Shown in pieces: positions 1 to 8,525 of a stretch of DNA of 64,000 nt; the stretch's first letter is position 1, and each line of letters opens with the position of its first letter. The DNA lies in the NCBI RefSeq assembly GCF_018449675.1, contig NZ_JAAVUZ010000006.1, forward strand, positions 124,001-188,000, written 5' to 3'. Position numbers and translations under genes: made by a program. Under the pieces are notes generated by a model. The model was not told where the DNA came from, ran no database searches, and was given only the letters and a program-made list of their open reading frames with translations. Source of the stretch: Glaciihabitans sp. dw_435 (GTDB lineage Bacteria; Actinomycetota; Actinomycetes; Actinomycetales; Microbacteriaceae).

Positions 1-830
1 CCCTGGTGGCGGCGGTACGCGTCGTGCTGCTGCTTCCACTGCGCCTGCTGCTCGCGCCACGCGGCGACGTCAGCGGCCGAGGAATCCGCTGTCGGCGCCG
101 GGGGAGCCGGGGGCGGGGTGACAGTAGGCGCGGCGGCCACGGGGGCGCCGGTGGTCGGGTCGACGTAGGGCGCGAAGGGGGCAACGCCCGCCGCGGGATC
201 GCCGGGGTTCGTGGAGGTGGCGGCCGCCCGGGGCATCCCGTCGCCTGCTGCTGTGCCGCCCGGCTGCGCCTGCGCTCGCCGCACCAGCCACACGATGAAC
301 CACACGATGGACGCCGTGATCGCCAGCAGCCAGATGAGGTGCGCGAAGCCCTGCGCCCAGCCGAAGGCGCCGTTGTAGTTGTCGAGGGTGAGGAAGGTGC
401 CCAGCCCGTAGGTGCCCGGGATGATCGCGAGCAGCACGAGGGCGCCGATGCCGGCGATGGCTGCCTCGAAGCGTCCGCGCAAGACCTGCTCGAGGTGGAT
501 CTTGCCCTGCTGGTCGGGCAGCAGCAGCCAGGCCGCCGCGTACAGCAGCACCGTGGGCGCACCCACGATGGTCAGCACGACGATGATTCCGCGCACGATC
601 ACCGGGTCGATGCGCATGCGGGTGGCGAGGCCTGCGCTGACGCCGCCGATCCAGCCGGGCTCGCGCTGAATGCCGAGGGCCCGCAGCCAGGAGAAGAAGC
701 GGTTGCCGGATGCCCCGGGGCCCGGGTCCGCAGTGGGTGGGGTCGACCCGGGGGTGCTGCCGTTGCCGGGCGTGCCGGCGGCGGTGTCGGATGTCCCGGT
801 GCTGCCCGGGGGAGGTGTTTGCTGTGCCAT
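1..830 (-). CDS. PspC domain membrane protein (C-terminus cut by window edge)
   Basis: Reading from an ATG at 830, the protein has a Pro/Gly/Thr-rich N-terminus of about 45 residues. A PspC domain follows (QREPGWIGGVSAGLATRMRI, then a hydrophobic helix ending LLYAAAWLLLPD). Two further membrane segments come next, then a Pro/Ala-rich cytosolic tail that runs off the left edge. PspC proteins sense or respond to envelope stress. The gene is divergent from a PspC-fused histidine kinase at 944, with about 110 bp between them, so the two probably share a control region. The C-terminus is missing, so full length and any further domain are unknown. Confidence 0.8.
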   Translation of the reverse strand, partial: MAQQTPPPGSTGTSDTAAGTPGNGSTPGSTPPTADPGPGASGNRFFSWLRALGIQREPGWIGGVSAGLATRMRIDPVIVRGIIVVLTIVGAPTVLLYAAAWLLLPDQQGKIHLEQVLRGRFEAAIAGIGALVLLAIIPGTYGLGTFLTLDNYNGAFGWAQGFAHLIWLLAITASIVWFIVWLVRRAQAQPGGTAAGDGMPRAAATSTNPGDPAAGVAPFAPYVDPTTGAPVAAAPTVTPPPAPPAPTADSSAADVAAWREQQAQWKQQHDAYRRHQ

Positions 831-943
831 ATCTCGATGGTGGCCGCTGGCCGGGATTGCTGCCATGGGGGATCGCCCCCACCGCACCCTGATTCTTCGG
901 GGCAATCGGTCCGGGGCGCTCGCCGATCTGCTTGGATTCAAGG

Positions 944-2098
944 GTGATCACCACTCTGCCCCGACCCCCGCTCGTGCGCGTGCGCGGGACGATCCTGGGC
1001 GGCGTCTGCGCGGGACTGGCCGTGCACCTCGGCTGGCCCGTCTCCCGCGTGCGCCTGATCACAGTCATCCTCGCGTTCTGCGGCGGCTCCGGCGTCCTGT
1101 TATACCTGTGGCTCTGGGCGCTCGTGCCGGTGGAGTCGCGGGAGACGGATGACCCGACCGTCCAGCACCGCCGTGCACCCATCGCGGCCCTCCTTCTGGC
1201 CGTTGCCGCCGTCGCGGCGGTGGTCACGTCGCTGCAGCTGTTGCTGCGGGGATCGGAGTCCGCCGCCACCGACGGACTCGTGTTCGTCGCCGTGGCAACG
1301 GGAGCAGCCGTCACCTGGAGCCTCACCCTCGACCGCCATGACCCGGGCCGGTCGCCCCGCTATGGCGTGTGGATCCGCGTGTGGTCGGCCGTGCTGCTTC
1401 TGCTCGTCGGGACCGCGGCTCTGGGCACCCGCCCCACGGCAGTCAACGCGGTGTTCGGGGTAGTCCTCGTCGTGCTCGGCGTCGGCGTGATCGCCGCGCC
1501 GCGCGTGCTCACTCTCTGGACCGACCTCATGGCAGAGCGGTCCGCCCGGGTGCGCGAGGAGCAGCGCGCGGAGATCGCCGCCCACCTGCATGACTCGGTG
1601 TTGCAGACGCTCGCGCTGATTCAGAACCGTGCGGGAGCCTCGACCGAGGTCGCCCGCATCGCCCGGGCCCAGGAACGCGAGCTGCGCGACTGGCTCTTCG
1701 CCGGGGATGCGCCCGCCGCCGCAGACCTCGCCACCACCCTGCGCGAGGTAGCCGCCGCTATCGAACTCGACTACCCCGTGCGCATCGACGTGGTTGCCGC
1801 GGGCGAGGCCCCGGCCTCCAACGCCGCGCTGGTCGCCGCCGCCCGCGAGGCCATGCTCAACGCGGCCCGCCATGCCGGAGGCGATGTATCCGTCTACCTC
1901 GAGACCCGCCCCGGCTCGGTCGACGTCTTCGTGCGCGACCGCGGCCCCGGCGTGGATCTCGATGCGCTGCCGTCCGACCGGCTCGGTATCAAGGAATCCA
2001 TCATTAGGCGGATGACCCGTGCTGGCGGTACCGCGACCGTTCGGCCCGGTGCCGGCTCCGGCACCGAGGTGCACCTGCACCTCGAGGTGTCGCGGTGA
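944..2098 (+). CDS. PspC-domain sensor histidine kinase (NarL/DesK class)
   Basis: The N-terminal PspC module (ILGGVCAGLAVHLGWPVSRV) is followed by about four more membrane helices. A HisKA_3 dimerisation box follows with the phospho-acceptor in AAHLHDSVLQTLALIQ (His near residue 215). The HATPase domain has an N box (NAARHAGG) and a G1 box (RDRGPGVDL). It should phosphorylate the LuxR-type regulator encoded 78 bp downstream. I chose the GTG at 944; an in-frame TTG at 932 is also possible and neither has a convincing ribosome site. Fusion of PspC to a kinase is known in Actinobacteria and suggests an envelope-stress input, but the signal cannot be read from sequence. Confidence 0.85.
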   Translation: MITTLPRPPLVRVRGTILGGVCAGLAVHLGWPVSRVRLITVILAFCGGSGVLLYLWLWALVPVESRETDDPTVQHRRAPIAALLLAVAAVAAVVTSLQLLLRGSESAATDGLVFVAVATGAAVTWSLTLDRHDPGRSPRYGVWIRVWSAVLLLLVGTAALGTRPTAVNAVFGVVLVVLGVGVIAAPRVLTLWTDLMAERSARVREEQRAEIAAHLHDSVLQTLALIQNRAGASTEVARIARAQERELRDWLFAGDAPAAADLATTLREVAAAIELDYPVRIDVVAAGEAPASNAALVAAAREAMLNAARHAGGDVSVYLETRPGSVDVFVRDRGPGVDLDALPSDRLGIKESIIRRMTRAGGTATVRPGAGSGTEVHLHLEVSR

Positions 2099-2176
2099 CC
2101 CCGGTGTTCGGCGCGGCCGCGCCCCGGGGCATCCACTCTCCATCCCCTATCTCGCAGCGCAGACTGAAGGCACCCC

Positions 2177-2824
2177 ATGACTGACGTCGTAATCGTCGAT
2201 GACCACTCCATTTTTCGTTCGGGGCTGCGGGCCGATCTCGATGCGTCCGTGACGGTGCTCGGTGAGGCGGCGAACGTCGACGACGCCGTCGCGCTGATCG
2301 CCGCGCTGGTGCCGGAGGTGGTGCTGCTCGACGTGCATCTGCCCGGTGGCGCGGGCGGGGGAGGCGCGGAGGTCATTCGGCGGAGCTCCGCGCTGCTCGA
2401 GCGGGTGCGATTTCTTGCGCTGAGTGTCTCGGACTCGGCGGAGGATGTGGTCGGGGTCATTCGTGCCGGCGCGCGCGGGTACATCACGAAGGGCAGTTCC
2501 GGCGAGGAGGTCAGCCGGGCCGTGTCCGCCGTGGCAGGGGGCGATGCCGTGTTCTCGCCGCGTCTCGCGGGGTTTGTGCTGGATGCGTTCGGCGCCGTCG
2601 CCGGCGAGCAGGCAGAGACCAGCGAGGAGCTCGACAGGCTGTCGGCCCGGGAGCAGGAGGTCATGCGGTTGATCGCGCGCGGCTACGCGTACAAGGAGGT
2701 GGCGAGCGAGCTCTACATCTCGGTGAAGACGGTGGAATCCCACGTCTCGGCGGTGTTGCGCAAGCTGCAGTTGTCGTCGAGGCACGAGCTCACCGCGTGG
2801 GCCCTGGAGCGCAAGCTCCTCTAG
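2177..2824 (+). CDS. LuxR/NarL-family response regulator
   Basis: A 215-residue regulator with a receiver domain (acidic pair VDDH at residues 8-10, phospho-acceptor Asp52 in VLLDVHLPGG) and a C-terminal LuxR helix-turn-helix (LSAREQEVMRLIARGYAYKE, then KTVESHVSAVLRKL). A GAAGG ribosome site lies just before the ATG. It follows the PspC sensor kinase in the same direction and is its likely partner, forming a two-component pair in the cytoplasm that acts on envelope-related promoters (inference). A long hairpin at 2834-2890 begins ten bases after the stop. Confidence 0.9.
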   Translation: MTDVVIVDDHSIFRSGLRADLDASVTVLGEAANVDDAVALIAALVPEVVLLDVHLPGGAGGGGAEVIRRSSALLERVRFLALSVSDSAEDVVGVIRAGARGYITKGSSGEEVSRAVSAVAGGDAVFSPRLAGFVLDAFGAVAGEQAETSEELDRLSAREQEVMRLIARGYAYKEVASELYISVKTVESHVSAVLRKLQLSSRHELTAWALERKLL

Positions 2825-2833
2825 TGGACTCCT

Positions 2834-2890
2834 CGACTTGCATGAAAATGCTCTAAAAATGGCCCGAATAGAGCAGTTTTGTGCGAGTCG
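2834..2890. repeat. Long hairpin, left copy flanking the DUF559 gene
   Basis: Arms 2834-2855 and 2869-2890 pair over 22 positions with four wobbles or mismatches around a 13-nt loop. The arm begins CGACTTGCATGAAAATGCTC. It is clearly related to the hairpin at 3864-3916, on the other side of the DUF559 gene. No T-run follows, so a simple intrinsic terminator is unlikely. Confidence 0.85.
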
Positions 2891-2956
2891 GTTAGCTCTG
2901 ACCTGGGTCGGTGGAGAGTTCGCAAAGCGCGGCACTGATTCTGGCATTTTCGACGC

Positions 2957-3853
2957 ATGCCAACTTCGCAGCCATTACCCGAGCCGTTCAACCGGGAGCC
3001 GTTCTCTTCCGCAGCTGCGCAGGCGGCTGGAGTTAGCGCGGGGCGACTTCGGGGCGCTGACCTAAGGTCTCCGTTTCACGGAGTCCGCGTCGTCGGCGAG
3101 ATTCCCGTGGACGTGCTGTCAAGGTGCCGCGCATACGCGCCCCGCATGCCAGCGAACGCCTTCTTTTGTTCAATCACTGCGGCGCAAGTGATGGCGTTGC
3201 CGTTGCCCCTGTGGCTGCAAAACTCAGCAGAGTTGCATGTCGCTGTCCCGTCGTCGACTCGTGCCGTGAAGCGGGTCGGAATCGTGGGTCATGCCGTGAA
3301 GCTCGTTGGTGGAGACGTGCGAAGTTGGGACGGCCTCCCGATCAGTTCGCCCGAGCGCGTCTGGTGCGAATTGGGCCAGGTGCTGCCGTTGGCCGAACTC
3401 GTCGCCGTCGGTGATCGCTTGATCCATTGGCGCCATCCGCTGACCTCGGTCAGTTCACTCAGGAATATGGTTCGAAAGTTTGCAGGACGACGCGGAGCCC
3501 GCACGCTGAGCTTCGCAAGTACTCTTCTCCACAACAGGTCGGAATCGCCCCGGGAATCGATACTGCGGGTCATTCTCGTTCTCGCCGGCGTGGAGGGATT
3601 CGAGGTGAACTTCACGGTGCAAGTCCCGGGAGCGGCATACCGACTCGACTTCGCCTTTCCCGCCGTCAAGGTATTTCTCGAGTATCAAGGCGAGTATCAC
3701 TTCACCGTCGAGCAGCGACGGGCTGATATGTCGCGGAGATCAAGGCTGGAAGCGATTGGCTGGTACGGCATTGAGATCAACAGCCACGACCTGCGGGATC
3801 CCGGCGAGTTGGTAGATCGCATTCGCCGCGTTCTCCTTCGTCGATCCAGCTGA
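2957..3853 (+). CDS. DUF559 / Vsr-like fold endonuclease-domain protein
   Basis: A 298-residue protein whose last ~90 residues fit the DUF559 (very-short-patch-repair-like) nuclease fold: YRLDFAFPAVKVFLEYQGEYHF followed by RRSRLEAIGWYGIEIN and a C-terminal helix. The usual EYDG core reads EYQG here, so catalytic activity is not certain. The first 200 residues resemble the helix-turn-helix plus AbiEi-like front half common in actinobacterial members of this family (SSAAAQAAGVSAGRL at the start). The function of the family is not established. The gene is bracketed by two homologous hairpins (2834-2890 and 3864-3916), an arrangement reminiscent of repeat-associated nucleases. Confidence 0.75.
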   Translation: MPTSQPLPEPFNREPFSSAAAQAAGVSAGRLRGADLRSPFHGVRVVGEIPVDVLSRCRAYAPRMPANAFFCSITAAQVMALPLPLWLQNSAELHVAVPSSTRAVKRVGIVGHAVKLVGGDVRSWDGLPISSPERVWCELGQVLPLAELVAVGDRLIHWRHPLTSVSSLRNMVRKFAGRRGARTLSFASTLLHNRSESPRESILRVILVLAGVEGFEVNFTVQVPGAAYRLDFAFPAVKVFLEYQGEYHFTVEQRRADMSRRSRLEAIGWYGIEINSHDLRDPGELVDRIRRVLLRRSS

Positions 3854-3863
3854 CGCTGCGCCC

Positions 3864-3916
3864 ACTTGCACAAAAACGCTCCATTTTCGCGAGAAATAGA
3901 GCGTTTTTATGCAAGT
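3864..3916. repeat. Long hairpin, right copy flanking the DUF559 gene
   Basis: Arms 3864-3881 and 3899-3916 pair over 18 positions with one wobble (ACTTGCACAAAAACGCTC against its complement). It sits eleven bases after the DUF559 stop and before the convergent aspartate aminotransferase stop. It has the same arm pattern as the copy at 2834-2890. It could serve as a bidirectional terminator because each arm holds A/T runs, but the sequence likeness to the first copy points to a repeat family. Confidence 0.85.
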
Positions 3917-3947
3917 CGCGGGAGAGGAGGAGGAGGAGGAGGAGCGA

Positions 3948-5177
3948 CTAGGCGAAGAGGCGCTGGAGGCGCTGCACTCCCTCGAGCAGGTTTGCATCGC
4001 CGAGCGCATACGAGAGGCGGAGATATCCGGAAGGCCCGAACGCCTCTCCGGGAACCGCGGCTACCTCTGCCTGGTCGAGGATCAGGTCGGCCAGTTCGAG
4101 AGAGGTGGTCGGGGTGACGCCGCCCCAGGTCTTGCCGAGCAGACCCGTCACGTCCGGGTACACGTAGAACGCGCCCTCGGGGGTCGGGCACACGATGCCG
4201 TCGATCTTGTTCAACTCGGTGACAATGGTGCGGCGCCGGCGGTCGAAGGCCTGACGCATGGTTTCGACAGTGTCCTGCGGCCCGGTGAGCGCGGCGATCG
4301 CGGCACGCTGTGACACGTTGGAGACGTTCGACGACAGGTGGGACTGCAGGTTGGCGGCGGCCTTGATGGCGTCGACCGGTCCGACCATCCATCCCACGCG
4401 CCATCCGGTCATCGCGTAGGTCTTGGCAACACCGTTGACGAGAATCGTGCGGTCCGCCAGCGCGGGGACGGCTTCCACGATCGAGGGCGCACGCGCTCCG
4501 GGGGAGCCCACCGGCTCGTCGAGGGAGGCGTAGGTGAGGTTCTGGTAGATCTCGTCGGTGATGACCCAGAGTCCGTTGGCCTCGGCCCACTCGCCGATCG
4601 CCGTGGTCTGCTCGGCCGAGTAGACCGCTCCCGTCGGGTTGGACGGCGACACAAACAGCAGCACCTTCGTGCGGTCGGTGCGGGCGGCCTTGAGCTGCTC
4701 GACGGTGACGAGGTAGTCCTGGTCGCTTCCGGCGAAGACCTCGACCGGAACGCCGCCGGCAAGCTTGATCGCCTCGGGGTAAGTGGTCCAGTACGGCGCG
4801 GGCAGCAGGACCTCGTCGCCCGGGTCGAGCAGGGTCGCGAACGCCTGGTACACGGCCTGCTTGCCACCGTTGGTCACGATGATCTGGTTGATGCCGACCT
4901 CCAGGCCGCTGTCGCGCAGCGTCTTGGCGGCGATCGCCTCGCGCAGGTCGGGAAGGCCGACGGCGGGGGTGTAGCGGTGGTTCTTGGGGTCGTGAGTGGC
5001 GGATGCCGCGGCCTCAACAATGTGCTCGGGAGTAGCAAAGTCGGGCTCACCCGCAGCGAAGCTAATCACCGGCCGTCCCTGTGCCTGAAGGGCTTTTGCC
5101 TTCGAGTCGACCTTGAGGGTCGCGGATTCGGCAATGGCGCCAATACGCCGGGAAACACGGGGAAGTGGGGTGGTCAC
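3948..5177 (-). CDS. aspC: Pyridoxal-phosphate-dependent aminotransferase, aspartate type
   Basis: A 409-residue class I aminotransferase. It carries the N-terminal [12 protein letters not shown] substrate-pocket signature, NPTGAVYS, the DEIYQNL motif that holds the PLP-ring Asp, and the PLP-binding lysine in [16 protein letters not shown]. The family interconverts aspartate/oxaloacetate and glutamate/2-oxoglutarate in the cytosol; the exact amino-acid preference cannot be read. I chose GTG at 5177 because the protein then begins a few residues before the conserved [16 protein letters not shown] block. The much longer open frame upstream runs antisense through the tRNA and secE and is not credible. 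The gene is convergent with the DUF559 gene. Confidence 0.9.
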   Translation of the reverse strand: MTTPLPRVSRRIGAIAESATLKVDSKAKALQAQGRPVISFAAGEPDFATPEHIVEAAASATHDPKNHRYTPAVGLPDLREAIAAKTLRDSGLEVGINQIIVTNGGKQAVYQAFATLLDPGDEVLLPAPYWTTYPEAIKLAGGVPVEVFAGSDQDYLVTVEQLKAARTDRTKVLLFVSPSNPTGAVYSAEQTTAIGEWAEANGLWVITDEIYQNLTYASLDEPVGSPGARAPSIVEAVPALADRTILVNGVAKTYAMTGWRVGWMVGPVDAIKAAANLQSHLSSNVSNVSQRAAIAALTGPQDTVETMRQAFDRRRRTIVTELNKIDGIVCPTPEGAFYVYPDVTGLLGKTWGGVTPTTSLELADLILDQAEVAAVPGEAFGPSGYLRLSYALGDANLLEGVQRLQRLFA

Positions 5178-5561
5178 GGTTACATCGTAAAGATAAAGAG
5201 GAGTGCGCGGAAACGCCCGGGCGTGGCGGGGTTCGGCGCGGGGCGGGCGGCGCCGCGGTGGCGCGGTCCGGCGCGCGCGACTGGGTTGCGGGCGCAGGGT
5301 TCGGCACGGGGCGGGCAGGTGTGTAGTGGCTGGCAGTAACGGGGTGGAGTGGCGCAGGGTCATCCGGCTTGTCACAATTGAGGGCCGAAGAATACGTGCG
5401 CCACTCTCGTGCAGGCGTCCCGCAATCACCGTCGTGGGGCACCGGACTTTTTGCCAGTCCCGAGAATGCCGTACACTGTTCGAGGTAGTTGAAATCTGCC
5501 AAGCTTTTGCGTGCCCGAATTGTGGGTGAAACGAGCGGAAGCCGCAGATTTTTGCATGCTT
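5178..5561. other. Intergenic region between aspC and tRNA-Trp
   Basis: No convincing gene. It holds a 20-bp direct repeat with one mismatch (GGGTTCGGCGCGGGGCGGGC at 5229-5248 and 5297-5316) in the aspC 5' flank. A candidate promoter for the tRNA/secE/nusG unit lies near 5448-5477. Confidence 0.6.
5448..5477 (+). promoter_or_regulatory. Candidate promoter for trpT-secE-nusG
   Basis: A TACACT -10-like box at 5472-5477 is preceded by TTGCCA at 5451-5456 (short 15-bp spacer) or by TTTTTG at 5448 (18-bp spacer). It lies about 85 bp before the tRNA. The assignment rests on pattern only. Confidence 0.4.
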
Positions 5562-5634
5562 AGGGTGGTGGCTCAATTGGTAGAGCAGCGGTCTCCAAAA
5601 CCGCAGGTTGCAGGTTCGAGTCCTGTCCGCCCTG
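5562..5634 (+). tRNA. trpT: tRNA-Trp (anticodon CCA)
   Basis: A full cloverleaf: acceptor arms AGGGTGG and CCGCCCT with one G-T pair, D-arm with TGGTAGAGCA, anticodon loop CTCCAAA reading CCA, and T-loop GTTCGAGTC. The 3' CCA is not encoded. It sits about 50 bp before secE, the tRNA-Trp/secE/nusG order typical of Actinobacteria. Confidence 0.97.
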
Positions 5635-5685
5635 CGATGTCGTTCCACACATGTGTGGGGCAACAGACGGTGAAAGGTAGTGATT

Positions 5686-5973
5686 GTGGCTAGGAAAGTG
5701 ATCGACGAGCCCAGTGAGGATGTCGTCGCGCAAGCCCGACAGGAGCGCTCTGAACGGCGCAGTCCTTTCGTGCGCATTGCCATCTTCATTCGCCAGGTCA
5801 TCACCGAGCTGAAGAAGGTCGTCACCCCGACCCGCAAGGAACTCTTCGGCTACACCGGTGTGGTTCTGGTCTTCGTCGTCATCATGATGGTTTTGGTCTC
5901 CGGCCTGGACTTCGGTTTCAGCTGGCTTGTCTCCTGGGTATTCGGGGATGGCACGCTTCCGGGCGTCAACTAA
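5686..5973 (+). CDS. secE: Preprotein translocase subunit SecE
   Basis: A small membrane protein of about 95 residues with the SecE signature [16 protein letters not shown] in the amphipathic segment. One C-terminal membrane helix follows ([20 protein letters not shown]). With SecY and SecG it forms the protein-conducting channel. I chose GTG at 5686, which is 8 bp after the GAAAGG ribosome site; the GTG at 5680 would be only 2 bp from it. It lies between tRNA-Trp and nusG. Confidence 0.95.
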   Translation: MARKVIDEPSEDVVAQARQERSERRSPFVRIAIFIRQVITELKKVVTPTRKELFGYTGVVLVFVVIMMVLVSGLDFGFSWLVSWVFGDGTLPGVN

Positions 5974-6059
5974 CCACCGGGGCTTCACCGCCTGACCAAC
6001 TGAATTTTTCGCCCGGGCTTCGCGCCCGTGATGTGCAACAAGAAATGGAATGAGATCCC

Positions 6060-7091
6060 GTGTCTAAGTCTGACCGCCCGGATATCGACCTAGCTACGGC
6101 TGCAGAGCAGTCGTCAGAAGAGGACGAAGCCCAGGAGGGCAACCCGCTCGCCGAGGAGGAGGCGTCCGTCGATTCTGCAGAGAACGCGGCCGTCCACTTC
6201 GTTGACGATGACGAGCTGGAGGACGACGACCAGGAAGAGGGCGGCGCGGGAGACCTCGCCGGACTCATCGAGGCCCTCGACGCAGCTGTTGACCCCGAAG
6301 CCGACGCCATCGTTGACGATGCACTCGACGTTGACTCGCTCGACGAGGCAGATGCCTCCGTCGCCGCGACCGATGACGAGGCCGACATCGAAGCCGAGGA
6401 AGAGGCAGCCGAGGTCCCCGAGGTTGCTCCCTACGACGGCCCCGAGCTCGACGACGACGGCGAGCCCGTTGAGGTTGATCCCTACGAGGAGTTCCGCAGC
6501 GAGCTGCGCGGCCTCCCGGGCAAGTGGTACGTCATTCACTCATACGCCGGTTTCGAGAAGCGCGTCAAGCAGAACATCGAGAACCGCCGCGTTTCCATGG
6601 CCCAGGAAGACGAGGTCTACCAGGTCGAGGTTCCGATGGAAGACGTCGTCGAGATCAAGAACGGCCAGCGCAAGCTCGTCAACCGTGTTCGTATCCCCGG
6701 ATACGTGCTCGTGCGCATGGAGCTCAACGAGGACAGCTGGTCCGTGGTTCGCCACACCCCCGGCGTCACCGGATTCGTGGGCAACTCGCACAACCCGACG
6801 CCGCTTCGCTTTGAAGAGGCCTTCTCGATGCTGAAGAGCCTCGTGCAGATCGTCGAAGCCCCCGTCAGCACGAAAACCGGTGGGAAGGGTAAGACCCCCA
6901 TCCGCGTTATCCCTGCAGAGGTCGACTTCGAGGTCGGAGAGACCATCACGATCAAGGAAGGTTCGTTCGCGGGCCTGCCGGGATCCATCAGCGAGATCAA
7001 GCCGGAGAGCGGCAAGCTCACCGTGCTCGTCTCCCTGTTCGAGCGCGAAACACCGGTCGAGCTCAGCTTCGACCAGGTAACGAAGCTCTAA
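6060..7091 (+). CDS. nusG: Transcription termination/antitermination factor NusG
   Basis: A 343-residue NusG that binds RNA polymerase and couples it to Rho or the ribosome. The NGN domain starts near residue 154 ([20 protein letters not shown]). The C-terminal KOW domain contains [18 protein letters not shown]. The first ~150 residues are a very acidic Asp/Glu/Ala-rich stretch predicted to be disordered, making it much longer than E. coli NusG (181) and at the long end even for Actinobacteria. The GTG start at 6060 follows the hairpin-containing secE-nusG gap of 86 bp. Confidence 0.97.
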   Translation: MSKSDRPDIDLATAAEQSSEEDEAQEGNPLAEEEASVDSAENAAVHFVDDDELEDDDQEEGGAGDLAGLIEALDAAVDPEADAIVDDALDVDSLDEADASVAATDDEADIEAEEEAAEVPEVAPYDGPELDDDGEPVEVDPYEEFRSELRGLPGKWYVIHSYAGFEKRVKQNIENRRVSMAQEDEVYQVEVPMEDVVEIKNGQRKLVNRVRIPGYVLVRMELNEDSWSVVRHTPGVTGFVGNSHNPTPLRFEEAFSMLKSLVQIVEAPVSTKTGGKGKTPIRVIPAEVDFEVGETITIKEGSFAGLPGSISEIKPESGKLTVLVSLFERETPVELSFDQVTKL

Positions 7092-7104
7092 CTAAGACCA
7101 CCGT

Positions 7105-7123
7105 GACCCGGAATGGCCGGGTC
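7105..7123 (+). terminator. Short hairpin in the nusG-rplK gap
   Basis: GACCCGG at 7105-7111 pairs with CCGGGTC at 7117-7123 around a 5-nt loop, with no T-run. It may be a processing site or part of the ribosomal-protein leader rather than a full terminator. Confidence 0.4.
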
Positions 7124-7185
7124 AACGGGAGAGCGTGTGTGGGGGATGACCCTGCGCCGCTCGACACCGAAAAGAAGGAAGTAAC

Positions 7186-7617
7186 ATGGCACCGAAGAAG
7201 AAGGTCACGGGTCTGATTAAGCTTCAGATCCAGGCCGGCGCCGCCAACCCCGCACCGCCTATCGGCCCTGCGCTCGGACAGCACGGCGTCAACATCATGG
7301 AGTTCTGCAAGGCGTACAACGCGGCCACCGAGTCGCAGCGCGGCAACGTCATCCCCGTTGAGATCACCGTCTACGAGGACCGTTCATTCACCTTCATCCT
7401 GAAGACCCCGCCCGCAGCGGAGCTCATCAAGAAGGCCGCCGGAGTTGCCAAGGGTTCCTCCACGCCTCACACGGTCAAGGTTGCCAAGCTCAGCAAGGAC
7501 GCACTGCGCTCCATCGCCGAGCAGAAGCAGGCTGACCTCAACGCGAACGACGTCGAAGCTGCCATGAAGATCATCGCGGGCACCGCGCGGTCCATGGGAA
7601 TCACGGTCGAAGCGTAA
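7186..7617 (+). CDS. rplK: 50S ribosomal protein L11
   Basis: 143 residues, the normal L11 length, with the conserved start [20 protein letters not shown], the [19 protein letters not shown] motif and the C-terminal rRNA-binding domain ending [12 protein letters not shown]. It binds the GTPase-associated region of 23S rRNA. A strong AAGAAGGA ribosome site precedes the ATG. It lies 94 bp after nusG and 134 bp before rplA. Confidence 0.98.
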   Translation: MAPKKKVTGLIKLQIQAGAANPAPPIGPALGQHGVNIMEFCKAYNAATESQRGNVIPVEITVYEDRSFTFILKTPPAAELIKKAAGVAKGSSTPHTVKVAKLSKDALRSIAEQKQADLNANDVEAAMKIIAGTARSMGITVEA

Positions 7618-7751
7618 CTAGCTTTTCGTCCGTCACGCAGGTGACGAACACACTTTCATCAGCACATAGGGCCGGGCGGATCATCCGCTCGCCCACAGCG
7701 GGAGAGCCAGCCAGGCTCACACATACCGCGAACTCAGTTCAGGAGATATTC

Positions 7752-8441
7752 ATGGCACAGAAGTCCAAGGCCTACCGGGCCGCTGCCGAAAAGATCGAAG
7801 AAGGCAAGTTCTACAGCTCAAGCGAGGCCGTTGCGGTCGCACGCGAGACTGGCTCGAAGAAGTTCGACTCCACCGTTGAGGTCGCCCTCAAGCTTGGTGT
7901 CGACCCTCGTAAGGCTGACCAGATGGTCCGCGGCACCGTGATTCTTCCTCACGGCACCGGCAAGACCGCCCGCGTCATTGTCTTCGCAACGGGCCCCGCG
8001 GCTGAGGCAGCTATCGCTGCCGGCGCCGACGAGGTCGGTGGCGACGAGCTCATCGAGAAGGTTGCGGGCGGCTACACGTCGTTCGACGCCGCTGTCTCGA
8101 CCCCCGAGCTCATGGGTAAGGTCGGTCGTCTCGGAAAGGTACTCGGCCCGCGTGGCCTCATGCCGAACCCGAAGACCGGAACCGTCACCCAGGACACGGC
8201 CAAGGCCGTGACCGAGATCAAGGGTGGAAAGATCGAGTTCCGCGTCGACAAGCACTCCAACGTGCACTTCGTCGTGGGCAAGTCCGGCTTCACGCAGGAC
8301 CAGCTCGCCGAGAACATCAAGGCAGCAATCGACGAGGTCGTTCGCGTCAAGCCGAGCAGCTCCAAGGGCCGTTACATCACCAAGGGCACCGTTTCGACGA
8401 CCTTCGGTCCTGGCATCCCGCTCGACATCAACGCTTTCTAA
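7752..8441 (+). CDS. rplA: 50S ribosomal protein L1
   Basis: A 229-residue L1 with [19 protein letters not shown], the [15 protein letters not shown] signature and the PSSSKGRYI tail. It forms the L1 stalk and in many bacteria represses its own operon. The ATG at 7752 follows AGGAG by 6 bp; an open frame further upstream is not needed. The gap to rplK (7618-7751) contains a GC-rich hairpin around GGGCGGATCATCCGCTCGCC that could mimic the L1 site (inference). A clear terminator follows at 8463. Confidence 0.98.
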   Translation: MAQKSKAYRAAAEKIEEGKFYSSSEAVAVARETGSKKFDSTVEVALKLGVDPRKADQMVRGTVILPHGTGKTARVIVFATGPAAEAAIAAGADEVGGDELIEKVAGGYTSFDAAVSTPELMGKVGRLGKVLGPRGLMPNPKTGTVTQDTAKAVTEIKGGKIEFRVDKHSNVHFVVGKSGFTQDQLAENIKAAIDEVVRVKPSSSKGRYITKGTVSTTFGPGIPLDINAF

Positions 8442-8462
8442 GCACTCAGCACCACCACTTCA

Positions 8463-8488
8463 GGGGTCCGCTTCGGCGGGCCCCTTTT
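8463..8488 (+). terminator. Intrinsic terminator of rplK-rplA
   Basis: GGGGTCCGC pairs with GCGGGCCCC around a TTCG loop and is followed by TTTT. It is placed about 20 bp after the rplA stop. Confidence 0.9.
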
Positions 8489-8525
8489 GTGCTCCCACCG
8501 ACGGTTTCACGAGAGGACTCTTGCC

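Noticed and set aside
70-1326. Large open frame across the PspC genes
   Set aside because: Arg/His/Pro-rich shadow frame overlapping two well-supported genes on both strands.
5178-5837. N-terminal extension of the aminotransferase frame
   Set aside because: It would run antisense across tRNA-Trp and secE and add about 220 residues absent from the family.
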